DNA of 64,000 bases, from assembly GCA_036874045.1 (NCBI GenBank), contig CM072339.1, positions 17,119,501-17,183,500 of the forward strand, in the 5' to 3' direction. Position 1 is the first letter of the stretch. Each line of letters begins with the position of its first letter. The stretch comes from Cymodocea nodosa (lineage: Eukaryota; Streptophyta; Magnoliopsida; Alismatales; Cymodoceaceae). A program made the translations under genes and the position numbers. Shown here one piece after another: positions 10,930 through 21,568 of the stretch. The notes below the pieces were generated by a model. It worked only from the letters and a program-made list of their open reading frames with translations, did not search any database and was not told where the DNA came from.

Positions 10930-13180
10930 ATTTTAATCTTTTTTCCTAAGTTCATCTACTTCCTTTTAGAGCTTTTCTACTTGGTTCTCTAATTGGTTAA
11001 TCCTTTCTACAGCTCCTGTAATTCCTCTAGAAGGTTCAGTAATCTCTACAGCTACATAATTTCTGTATTCTTTCACTGAAATAGTTCTTGATTTGATCTT
11101 TTTAGATGCCCATTTCGTGAAATCAATACAGTCCACCATTAGTAGTAGAATCAGATCTCCATAAAATAATTTCTTCTTTATTGCTTTCAGCTTGGAGATG
11201 AAAACTGCAGACCAATTTATTTGAATTCTATTCACAACTGCATATGTGGCCCATTTGACAAATTGACTTAGTTCTATATCATGGCCTTGTCATTGGTAGA
11301 CATTCTTAATTAGAATGTTTGCTATCATGTGTGCTGTACCATTTAGCTGCTTTAGTCTATTTAATAACATCACACTAGGATTGATAGCTAAACAATCATT
11401 TATTGCTTGCTTTGTCCACTCGACTGCAGTTGTGCTTTCCAGAATTTCTAGTCCTTCATTCTTCAATCCAAGAATGTTGTGGAGAAGCTCTAGTGTTATC
11501 TGTACATCAGCTTCCTCCACGTTGGAAATTAATCCTCCTTCTCCTTCTCTTAAGCTTGCATAAAAGCAGCACACTAGATTCTCATATACTGCATGCCCTC
11601 TTTCTTGAGAAATATATTGCAGTAGACCTTGGAATTCAAATAAATCTTTGATTTCTTGCATTTCATCCCAATTTACTGGTCTACTGTAAATGATATCATA
11701 ACCCCTAATCTCTTGGTATTTGTCATAAGCTTCCTGACCCCAAAAGTGTACTTCATTTAAAACTATTGCTTCAGAAGGATCAGAAATATGCATTTGTTGC
11801 TCTTGAGGGGTTTATTCTTGAACTTCCTCTTCCAAATGTTGAACTTGTACTTGCTGAAAATGCTCCACTGATTTCAGCATTTTTGCTTCTGCTTTTGTCT
11901 GTGGTGGTGAGTCGGCAAAACTCTCCACTTTGTCTTGAATACTGTCCAAAATTTGCTGAAGAGTTCTTTGCTCTTTAGTGGAATCTATCGAGTCATCTCT
12001 TTCCATATATACTTGTTCAGCTTCTTGTTCATTTTTTTCTTTTTCTTCTTCCTCCTAACTACCAATCTACATTGTCACTATTCTTTCTGATTCTGTGGCA
12101 GATTGGGATGGAGTTCCAAGCAAATCAGCTTCTGCCCTAATTTCTGTTTCTTCTATTTGTATAGGTTGTAGACTAGTTTCAGCCTGTTTTTCTTTTTCTC
12201 TTTGCTCTTGCTATTGCTACTCTTGCTCCTCTCCAGAATCGGATAGCAGGTTTACAAAATTTGGCTCTGCAAGCCCTATTGACATTTGTCTTTTAGATTT
12301 AATCTCCTCTTGATATTCAGACACTATCTATTTTCCTTTCCTTTTTGTAATTAATTGTGTTTGGTCTTCCTCTTTCTCGTTTGAGATTAAATCCACAAAA
12401 ATAGGCTCTGTAGGCCTTTGAGCCATAGGTATTGGCTTTTCCTATTTAACTCTTTCCATAATTACTGGTCTCGAAGGACCAGCTTCATCTCCTTTTGCAG
12501 CAAGTCTGGCAGTAGCTTCACGATGTTGTTCTACTTTGATTTTATATTAGGCTTTCAACTTTTCTGCAACCCTCTTTTTGCACCGTGCATCAAACACTAG
12601 ATGTGCTATAACTACTGCCAATTCTTCTAGTTCTCCTTGGTCTTTTACTATTTGAACCAGTTCTTGAAATTCTCTTCTTTCTTCTTTAGTAGAAAGCCCC
12701 AAAATTGCTGCTCGTTCCAACGGCCTTGGTGGTGGAACTAAAGGTCCTAGCTACTGTTCCTCAAGAATAGGTCTTTCAATAGTCGGTTCCTCTTGTTCTT
12801 CATTTTCTTTCCTTTGTTGCTCCCAGATCGCCCATTGAGCTCGTCTACCTATGCGTCTTTTGAACTAGAGCCGAGACTTACGTTGGATTAGTTCTAGGGC
12901 AACTTCATTATTTGGCCTGATTTTTCTTTCTTTACTTACAACAATTTCCATAGCAACTTTGATTCTAGTTTCCATTATCTAAGGAATTTGTATACCCAAA
13001 TCTACTAACTCTTTCCTCCAATAGAAAAGGTCAAATTCTACCTTTTGTAGCTCTTTTTCCCTCATCGTATTTCTGATTTTCTGCCTCGTGTGCCATTCCT
13101 CCGAGTCTTTGAGAAATTCTGACGTGTCTACTACCTTTTCCTAGAACTCAGGTGTTATCTTCCTCATCGTGGAGTTATGC
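10930..13180 (-). pseudogene. Env-like / 'putative plant transposon' ORF of Ath-1
   Basis: The position after integrase fits the third ORF of Athila elements. The recognisable core is at 11.8-11.0 kb: FEFQGLLQYIS, CCFYASLREGEGG, LLHNILGLKNEGLEI, then NRIQINWSAVFISKLKAI and LFYGDLILL, ending in a heptad-like INQLENQVEKL. This matches the plant 'envelope-like' or 'putative plant transposon protein' domain. The N-terminal 1.2 kb encodes a low-complexity, Glu/Gln/Lys-rich, coiled-coil-like stretch. I see no clear signal peptide or transmembrane helix, so an actual envelope role is unproven. Many interruptions. A diverged relative is in Cop-I (55970-58560). Confidence 0.6.
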
Positions 13181-13313
13181 AACGGAACGAAGTCACTCTG
13201 ATCTTTATTGTTCTACGTTCTAAATGATTTTGTGGATAATGCCCCCAAACCCTAAGTTTAATATAAATAAGCCCTAAGTTTAGGCGAGTAATCAGATCAT
13301 TTCCCACACCAAC

Positions 13314-13435
13314 TCTCGCTCTCTCATCCGTGGAATTACGGTTAACTCAACGGGGTAAGTTCGTTAACTTATCCTAAACTCAACGGAGTAAGTTCATTGA
13401 GTTAAGTGTAACTCAACGGACTTTCTGTAAAGTTA
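13314..13435 (-). promoter_or_regulatory. GTTGAGTTA dyad cluster ahead of the env-like ORF
   Basis: Repeats of TAACTCAACGG(A/G)GTAAGTTC and TTCATTGAGTTAAG in both orientations, about 150 bases upstream of the env-like reading region. It is the same motif set as at 10.3-10.5 kb, at 8.5 kb and in the LTRs. Confidence 0.45.
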
Positions 13436-13479
13436 TATCTAATAAAAATACATATAATAATACTTTTTTCTTTGATCAA

Positions 13480-13775
13480 GACCGAAGAATTTCCGGTCTA
13501 ACCGATTCTTAATTTTTCAACATTTTAAAAGTTTTCGGTCAAACCGTTACATTCCTCAGTTGAATCGAAATTACATATTTTCTCTTTTTTCTATTAGTTG
13601 AACTGATACTATGCTTCGGTAACACCGACACTTAAATAAATATAATATATATTTTATGTTTTTGCTTTTCGGTTAGACCGATGGATCCTATCGGTTGAAC
13701 CGCAATGAATTTTTTTTTAAAAAAAAATATGTTTTGGTAAAATCGATAATTTCTTCCGGTTGAACTATGACTATG
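13480..13775. repeat. Array of CGGTT..AACCG dyads
   Basis: Five to six imperfect palindromes spaced about 40-70 bases apart: TTCCGGTCTAACCGATT (13.49 kb), TTTTCGGTCAAACCGTTAC (13.53 kb), CTTCGGTAACACCGAC (13.61 kb), TTCGGTTAGACCGATGG and TATCGGTTGAACCGCAA (13.67-13.70 kb), and TTCCGGTTGAACT (13.75 kb). It lies between the integrase end and the env-like ORF. This motif differs from the LTR dyads. It resembles a set of half-sites around a 1-3 bp centre; the function is unknown. Confidence 0.55.
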
Positions 13776-13826
13776 CTTTAAATAAGTTTTTTTTTTTATA
13801 TATATATATACTTAGAAACTTTCTTA

Positions 13827-16290
13827 CTAAGTAAAGCTCGAGTAGTCCTCTACTCTTACTACTTCTACAATTCCAAAAGAACTTTTTGGTATCTTCAAAA
13901 TAGGTCTAAGTCTTTGTCCATTTACTTTAACTATGTTCTGATTTTTAGGATTTTCAATTTCAATAGCTCCATAAGGATAAATATTTCGAACTATGTAAGG
14001 TCCTACCCATCTAGATCTTAATTTTCTTAGATGGTTATGGAGTCTAGTCATATAAAGATATACTTCTTGTCCTATTTCAAAGGTTTTTGGAATAACTTTC
14101 TTATCATGCCAGAACTTCATTTTCTCTTTTTCTCTTATAGTTCTCGAATAAGCTTCATTCCTAAATTCTTCTAATTCAATCAATTGTATTTTCCTATTTT
14201 CAACAACTTGATTTAAATTAGTGTTCAGAGTTTTTAATGCCCAATAAGCTTTATGTTCAATTTCAGTTGGTAAATGACAACTTTTTCCATATACTAGCCT
14301 AAAAGGTGACATACCTAAGCTTGTCTTGTAAGCAATTCTATAAGCCCAAAGTGCATCTATCAATCTATTAGCCCAATCTATTCTAGTAGGATTTACTACT
14401 TTTTCTAAGATTAACTTAATTTGTTTGTTTGCACTTTCTACTTGTCCACTTGTTTGCGGATGATATGATGTTGCAATTTTGTGGTTTACTCCATATTTCT
14501 TCATTAAGGCTTCAAAACTTCTATTACAGAAATGAGTTCCTCTATCACTGATAATAGCTTTAGGTATTCCAAATCTGGCAATTATATTGGTTCTTATAAA
14601 ATGTATTACCACTTTGTTGTCATTAGTTTTTGTAGGAATAGCTTCTATCCATTTAGATACATAATCAACCCCCAACAATATATAATTAAATTGATTAGAC
14701 ATAGGAAATGGACCCATAAAATCTATCCCCCACACATCAAAGATTTCAACCTCAACAATAGGATTAAGAGGCACCATATTCCTCTTTGATATTCTTCCTA
14801 TTTGTTGACATTTTAAACAGCTTAAGCAGTATTTATGAGCATCTTTGAATAGTGTTGGCCAATAAAATCCACATTGCAAAATTTTTGCAGTAGTTTTCCC
14901 TGAACCAAAATATCCTCCACATGCTTGGTCATGGCAAAAAGACAATATGCTCTGATATTCAGTTTCTAGAACACACCTCCTTAAAACTAGATCAAGACAT
15001 TTCTTAAATAAGTATGGGTCTTCCCAATAGTAATATCTTACTCTTGAAAAGAACAATTTCTTATCCTGTCTATTCCAATCCTTAGGTGTTAAACCAGTAA
15101 CTAAGTAATTAACTATGTCTGCATACCAAGGCATTGTGTTGATGGTCATTAACTGTTCATCAAGAAAATTATCCTTAATTTCAATATTTGATTTTTCTAT
15201 TTGTAATCTTGATAAATGATCTGCTACTACATTCTGACAACCTTTTTTATCTTTAATTTCTAGATCAAATTCTTGTAATAATAATATCCATCGGATCAAT
15301 CTAGGTTTAGTCTCTTTCTTCGCTATTAGGTGTTTTAAAGCTGAATGATCCATGTATACTATCACTTTAGCTCTAATCAGATATGATCTAAACTTTTCTA
15401 AGGCAAATACAACAGCTAACAGCTCTTTTTCAGTAGTTGTGTAATTAACTTGAGCATCATTTAAGGTTTTGCTTGCATAATGAATCACTTTAGGAGATTT
15501 TTCTATCTTCTGTCCCAGCACTGCTCCTCCAGCAAAGTCAGATGCATCACACATTAATTCAAATGGATGGCTCCAATCAGGTGCTTGAATTATAGGAGTT
15601 GAAATTAAGCTAGTTTTAAGCTTGAAAAATGCTTCTTTGTAATTTTTATCAAAGTTGAATGGGACATCTTTTAATAGATTAGTTAAAGGTCTAGCTATTT
15701 TGCTAAAATCTTTAATAAATCTTCTATAAAATCCAGCATGTCCTAGAAATGATCTAATATCTTTTACTGATTTAGGTTTTGGTAGATTAGAAATTACTTC
15801 TATTTTAGCTTTATCTACTTCCAACCCCTTCTTTGAAACAACATGACCCAAGACAATTCCTTGATTAACCATGAAGTGACATTTTTCCCAATTTAGAACT
15901 AGATTTTTTCCACGCAGCGTTTTAATACTTGGTCTAAATTGTTTAAACACACTTCATATGAAGTTCCATAAATAGTAAAATCATCCATAAATATTTCTAA
16001 AAAATCTTCAATCAGTGAATATGCCTTGCATAAACCTTTGAAAGGTGGTTAGTGCATTGCATAATCCGAATGGCATTCTCCTAAAAGCATAAGTTCCATT
16101 AGAACAAGTGAATGTTGTTTTCTCTTGATCCTCTAATGCTATTGGAACTTGGTTATATCCTAAATACCCACCTAGGAAACAAAAATATTCTTGCCCTACT
16201 AATTTCTCTAGCATTTGATTTATAAAAGGTAAGGGAAAATGATCTTTCCTAGTCACAACATTCAACTTTCTATAGTCTATACACACTCTC
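13827..16290 (-). pseudogene. Ath-1 pol: RT, RNase H, integrase
   Basis: Athila-type pol. RT: MCIDYRKLN, PFGLCNA and the catalytic FMDDF block near 15.98 kb. RNase [36 protein letters not shown], and [11 protein letters not shown]. Integrase: HHCC finger ([17 protein letters not shown]), then [21 protein letters not shown] and [10 protein letters not shown] carrying the catalytic acidic residues, and a C-terminal [12 protein letters not shown] block. The RNase H and integrase part is open over about 2.1 kb, notable given the age of its neighbours. The upstream RT part is broken. Confidence 0.9.
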
Positions 16291-16298
16291 TAGCTTGA

Positions 16299-17270
16299 TT
16301 AAATTCTAATAGGTATTAAGTCCGGACTTTCATTCCTAATAACTGTTAATCCTGATTTCTTGGGAACTACATGGATTGGACTAACCCATGAGCTATCAGA
16401 AATTGGATAAATTATGTCATTATCTAACAATTTCACTATTTCCTTCCTGACTACTTCTTTAAGGTTTGGATTTAATCTCCTCTCAAGAATTCTAACTGGT
16501 TTAGCATTCTCTTCTAAATATATGTGGTGACAGCATAAAGTTGCACTTAACCCTTTTATATCAGTCATAGTCCATCCTATCGCTTCTTTATAAGTTTTTA
16601 CTACATCTTTTAAATCTGAAGCAATAATGATTGGACATGTTTGTTTTTCTTCCAAAAATATATAGGTTAATTCAAGAGGTAAATGTTTTAATTCTAACTA
16701 TTGCCCATCAGAAGCTAGAGCTCCTAATTGAACATCATCATTTTCTAAATTAATTTCTTCTTGATCTCCTTCTACATTTATGCTTTCACTTTCTTCTAAA
16801 ATCTTAGAATTAAGTTGCCTATTTAATTCTTCTTGAATCACATCATCTAGCATATCTCCTTCATCCTCTAAAAAGTCTATAGTATGTAAGGACATTTCTA
16901 ACTCTTCAAACTTTTCTGGTTTGAAAATGTTTAATTGAGTATCCTCATTACCATATGCTAACTTCATAATTCCAGTTTTACAATATATAACAGCCCCTGA
17001 TGTTGTTAAAAATGGTCTTCCCAAAATTAAAGATGTATCACTATTTTTATGCTTAATTTCTTGAGAATCCAAAATTACAATATCAATAGGATATATGAAG
17101 TTTTTTATTTTAATTAAGACATCCTCTATTTTTCCTCTAGGGTATCTTATACTTCTATCAACTAATTGAATAATAGTCCTAGTAGGGATTAAGCCTTCTA
17201 ATCCTAAGGATGCAAATATATCACTTGGCATAACATTTATACCTACACCTAGGTCTATTAACGTTCTTTC
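16299..17270 (-). pseudogene. Ath-1 pol: protease C-part and RT N-part
   Basis: Aspartic-protease region with LGVGINVMPSDIFASLGL, then an acidic linker (LEDEGDMLDDVIQEELNRQ), then the RT N-terminal block VVRKEIVKLLDNDIIYPISDSSWVSPIHVVPKKSG, typical of Athila. The protease is split at 17270 by Cop-B, whose duplication CTTTC occupies 17266-17270. The remaining part lies beyond 38704. Broken. Confidence 0.85.
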
Positions 17271-18595
17271 TGTTAGGACCTTATGGCCTACCAAAGGGGG
17301 GTGAATGGTAATAATTTGTTTCTTAACCTTTTAATGGTAGATTAGTATAAAGAAATAGTAAGCACACGATAAAAGAATACACACAGAGATTTTAGGTGGT
17401 TCACCACTAACGGCTAGTCCACCCTCAAGGGATACTTGGGCTTCACTAAACTTTCGCAAACTTACAATCACTTGCTTTAGGGTTTAAGCAAGAACCAACC
17501 ATTCACTTGAGCTTCCTAGTCGAAGCTCCAACCAATCCTTTCACTGAAGTTTTGATCTGTGTACTTCAGTAAACACTAGCCTGTAAGTATCAGAGTTGAG
17601 TGCGTGATGAGCTTCTGAACTTGAGTCTATAAATATTGAAGATGATTTGATCTCTAAAGCTTTTCTTCTATTGAGCTTGGTGTAGGTATGTGTATGAGCA
17701 AAAGCTAAGCTAATTCTGTTGTCTGTATCTTGTATATATACTAAACTTATGTAATGATCATATTTTTCTTCCAACAGATGTATTCTACTGTACTTGATTA
17801 GACTTCAGTCTCAAATACGGTAAGTTACCGTTCAGAAAGATATTTCAAGATATCCTTCCGATTTTCTTAGCCTTTTGGATAGTTAGCTGTGTAACTCTCC
17901 GAAGAATGTTTGTAACTCACTGAAAAATCACTTAAGTCTTTTTACCATGTAGGATTCCAGATTGTACAATGAGAGCTGTCATTCAATCAGATACTTGTAG
18001 TTGTAACTTATCGAACTGTTATTTAACTATCGGATAGTTAGCTACAGTAACCCTCCGTTAAGTTTCCAATTGCTTTAATTCAACACGTGCATAAAAGGCT
18101 GACTTAAGTTTCGGATGGTTATACCTGTAACTCTTCGAAACGCTTTAAGATTTTGGATAGTTATCTTTAGTAACTTTTTGATTTTCCTTTTAAGCTTCTG
18201 TTTGGATTTCTGCATATAGGAAATTCAATGACTTAAGCTTCGGATGGTTATTCCTGTAACTCACTGAAACTCTTCAAGATTTCAGATAGTTAACTCCAGT
18301 AACTTTCCAATTCTTCATACATCCATTTTTCTAACTGTTCGAAAAACTTCTAACTGTCTGATTGTATTGCTACTACTTTATACTACCTTTTGATTACTTA
18401 GACTGTTAACTCATCGAAAATATTTCTCTTTCGGATAGTTAAGCCTGGTAACCTTCCGAAAGCCTTTTTATCACTTGTAGTACACTTTGAACTATCTATA
18501 TCAACTTCTTCTCTCTTGCTAACTATTAAACCTGAGAAATACAATTTAAAACCTCACATTGATTTTTGCATTATCGAAATTTAGAGGTCTTTTCA
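17271..18595 (-). repeat. 3' LTR of Cop-B
   Basis: 1325 bp, TGAAAAGACC to GGTCCTAACA on the minus strand, aligning end to end with 37384-38704. Rich in TTCGGATGGTTA/TAACTCTCCGAA dyads at about 17.87-18.46 kb. A TATATATAC box lies near 17.73 kb. Confidence 0.93.
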
Positions 18596-18596
18596 A

Positions 18597-18790
18597 TCTC
18601 CCCCTTTTTGATAATGGCAAAAAACTTACAATGTATTACATGTATTTCTCTTCCTATATATCTATACAAAATGCACATAAGGAATACAAAATAATTAAAT
18701 TTAGAAACTCCCCCTGTTTTTCTGAAATTACTCCCCCTACTTTACTACAGCTTTGCTTACCAAAATATGATATTTCTCCCCCTTTTTTGT
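18597..18790 (-). other. Four polypurine tracts of Cop-B
   Basis: The minus strand shows AAAAAGGGGGAGATTG directly at the LTR, plus three more GGGGGAG runs at about 18708, 18732 and 18778. The terminal one is the expected plus-strand primer; the others are upstream copies in the non-coding 3' region (18.62-18.95 kb), which otherwise shows nothing. Confidence 0.75.
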
Positions 18791-18949
18791 CGATTGTCAA
18801 AAAGAAGTGAGAAGTCAGATACTGAATTGGTGGAGCAATTATAGTTGGGTATCAAAAAATGGCTAAGTTGCTGCAAAACAGAGATATTAGTAGAACAAGC
18901 TCCTAGTTGTGAGCTTGGAGAGTAGAGATATGAGATTATAAATCATATA

Positions 18950-19618
18950 AAGAGCAAATCCCTAAATTTCGTCTAATATAATTAAATGCAACTTCAGATA
19001 ATGGTTTGGTGAAGATATCTGCAAGTTGTTTTTTAGTAGAGACATATTCTAAGGAAATATGACCTTTTTCAACATAGTCTCTTAGAAAGTGGTGCCTAAT
19101 CTCGATATATTTTGCTCTAGAGTGTAGAACTGTATTTTTGGAGAGATTGATGGCACTACTGTTGTCATAGTAAATAATGTTATTCTAAAAATTTAGCTTA
19201 TAATCTGCTAGAGTTTGTTGCATCCATAAAATCTATGCACAACATAGGCCTGCTACCATATATTCAGCTTCAGTGGTGGATAGAGCTATAGAGTTTTGTT
19301 TCATACTGAACCAAAAAACAAGTGAATGACCAAGCAACTGACATGTCCCATTCGTGCTTTTTCGATCTGATTTGCATCTTGCATAATCTGCATCACTATA
19401 TCCTGCTAATATCAAATGATTCTGTGAAGGATAAAATAAGCCAAAATCTTTGGTACCATGTAGATATTTAAATATACGTTTAACTGCTTTTAAGTGTGAT
19501 GCTTTTGAAGAGGCTTGATATCTTGCACAAGCACAAACACTAAACATTATATCTGGTCTACTAGCTGCTAGATACAGAAGTGATCCAATCATGCCTCTGT
19601 ATTTCTTTTGATCTACTG
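18950..19618 (-). pseudogene. Cop-B RNase H and end of RT
   Basis: Contains KKYRGMIGSLLYLAASRPDI, KRIFKYLHGTKDFGL, AGYSDADYA, KSTNGTCQLLG and LSTTEAEYM, the conserved copia RT-to-RNase H blocks. It is separated from the rest of RT (27.43-28.2 kb) by Cop-F, inserted at 19619. Broken. Confidence 0.88.
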
Positions 19619-21369
19619 TGTTGAGTATTTTTATTTTGATGATGTGTGCTGAATGAAAATAATCATATTTGCACAATTACTATTGCTTATGAAAAGAAAT
19701 TAAAATCATCAATTAATACAGAAAAAGCTTACTGATATAAATACTTGTCTGTATTGGATCTGAAGTTAATAACTAGTCATTTTGTTGCATTAATTTCTCA
19801 TTTAGCTAAAGGTTAAGTTAACGTGTGCTTTTATTGAAAAGCATGATATGTTTTAAAGTTATATCTTCTGTATCATGAATAGTGCACGTTTAGACAACTT
19901 GTTAAGTTAGAGTTTTGTTTGTATAGAGGTTACGTGAGAACTCATTAAGTTAGAGGCTTAAAGGTTAAAATAGGTCACGTGATAACTCGTTAAGTTAGTG
20001 AGTAAAAGAAGAGACAAACCTGTTAAGTTAGTGTTATACACGTGGTGAAATTATAAGTTACGAATGTTGTATTGTATCACGTGAGGTGCACATGTTTAAC
20101 TCGTTAAGTTAACATAACTAAACACGTTGAGTTGCTATATTGAACACTAAGGCAACGTGTTAGGTTAGCGTTATAAACTTAAGTTGTTATTTTTGCACGT
20201 GGTAAAGTTCTTATTATAAAAACATTTGTTTATTACTGAATCGGTGAGTTAAAGTTTTTTCGGAGACTTACAGTCGTAACTATCCGAAAGGTAACTTAAG
20301 TCATGTTTTCAAGTTTTGACACGTGTCTCACTAGTTTTATAATATAAAGAGTTTTTCGGAGACTTACAACCGTAACTATCCGAAACTTAAACTATTTTCA
20401 ATGAGTTATCGTTTAACTTTCCGAAAAAAAGGTTAAGTTGATTCGTTGAGCTAGCATAACACCACAGACTAAATTCGTTGAGTTAGCTACAGTACTTGTC
20501 ACGAGAAATGGCACATGAGGAACTCGTTAAGTTAGAAACGTTAAGTTATATATATATATACTTGTGTTACTCGTTTAGTTAACATTAAAGTAACAACTTA
20601 TTACACTGATGAAAAATTTTTGGATGAGAAAGTTTATTTTGCAAGATATTTTTTAGAGATCCAAGACTGATGATTAAAGAAAATTTGAAATATAAACGTG
20701 GGTTAGAACGTGTGTGTTTCGATGAAGGAAAAAGAAAAAACGTGGAGAAGTGGAAAATTGGTAGTGGTTAAACGTGAAAGATATGCATGAAATGAAGATA
20801 CAATATAAAAGGCATAGAATTCTCATTGATCAAACCATCCTTGCACATAAAACAAAAAATCTTTTCAAGGATCAAACCATCCTTGCACACCAAAAGAAAA
20901 ATCTTTTTCAGGGATCAAAAACACCTCTTCGAGGAAAATCTCTCAAGTGGAAGAAAATTCAGTGAAGCAGAAAAGGTTAGATTTATGTCGTTGAAGATTT
21001 GAAGTATCAGAAGAAAGCAAATTCGGTGAAGTAGAGAAAAACAAGATATTCGTCACTAAAGAATTGCTGAAGAAGAAAAAGAAGAAGAAGAAAGATCTCA
21101 AATAGGGAGAAATGTTTTAAATTACGCAAATTAGTTTTCTCTATTTGTAGTTATGAAATTGTTTAGATGATACATGGTATCGAGTTATAATTGCATCTAC
21201 AATTTCTGAGGAGAATTGAATTGTATATTGTAATTGAAACCTTGAATAAAAATTATTTTATGAAAACAATGTCTCGACTTGTTTTTGAGTTTTAAAGTTT
21301 CAATTATATTTCAGAAAATATTAAAAATACACAATTCACCCCCCTCTTGTGTAGCCATACGATCCTACA
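19619..21369 (+). repeat. 5' LTR of Cop-F
   Basis: TGTTGAG to CGATCCTACA, 1751 bp. TATAAAA near 20805 and AATAAA near 21245. Many AACTCGTTAAGTTA repeats with CACGTG boxes at 19.9-20.6 kb and TTTTCGGAGACTTAC / TAACTATCCGAAA dyads at 20.25-20.43 kb. The open frame at 20774-20965 lies in the transcribed part of the LTR and is not treated as a gene. Confidence 0.92.
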
Positions 21370-21386
21370 AGTGGTATCAGAGCTTT
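21370..21386 (+). other. Primer binding site of Cop-F
   Basis: AGTGGTATCAGAGC directly after the LTR, complementary to the 3' end of initiator tRNA-Met, the usual copia primer. Confidence 0.9.
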
Positions 21387-21568
21387 GTCAATAATCTTTG
21401 ATATAAAATCGATACCAACTTATTTAATATCATTGCTTATTCTACCTTCCTTGTTTTTAAACAGAAATTAATATCTGAGCATATGTTTAACTTTCTTGAT
21501 TTAAGGCTCAAGTTGTTTTAAAGTTTTAGACTGTTTAAAATCAAATAGGTTGAAAAATCTAAGGTAAT

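Noticed and set aside
13480-13775. CRISPR-like or tandem satellite reading of the dyad array
   Set aside because: Units are palindromic half-sites with unequal spacing and no conserved longer repeat, in plant retroelement sequence.
18559-18810. Open frame over the Cop-B purine tracts
   Set aside because: Antisense to the element, over tracts and non-coding tail; no domain.
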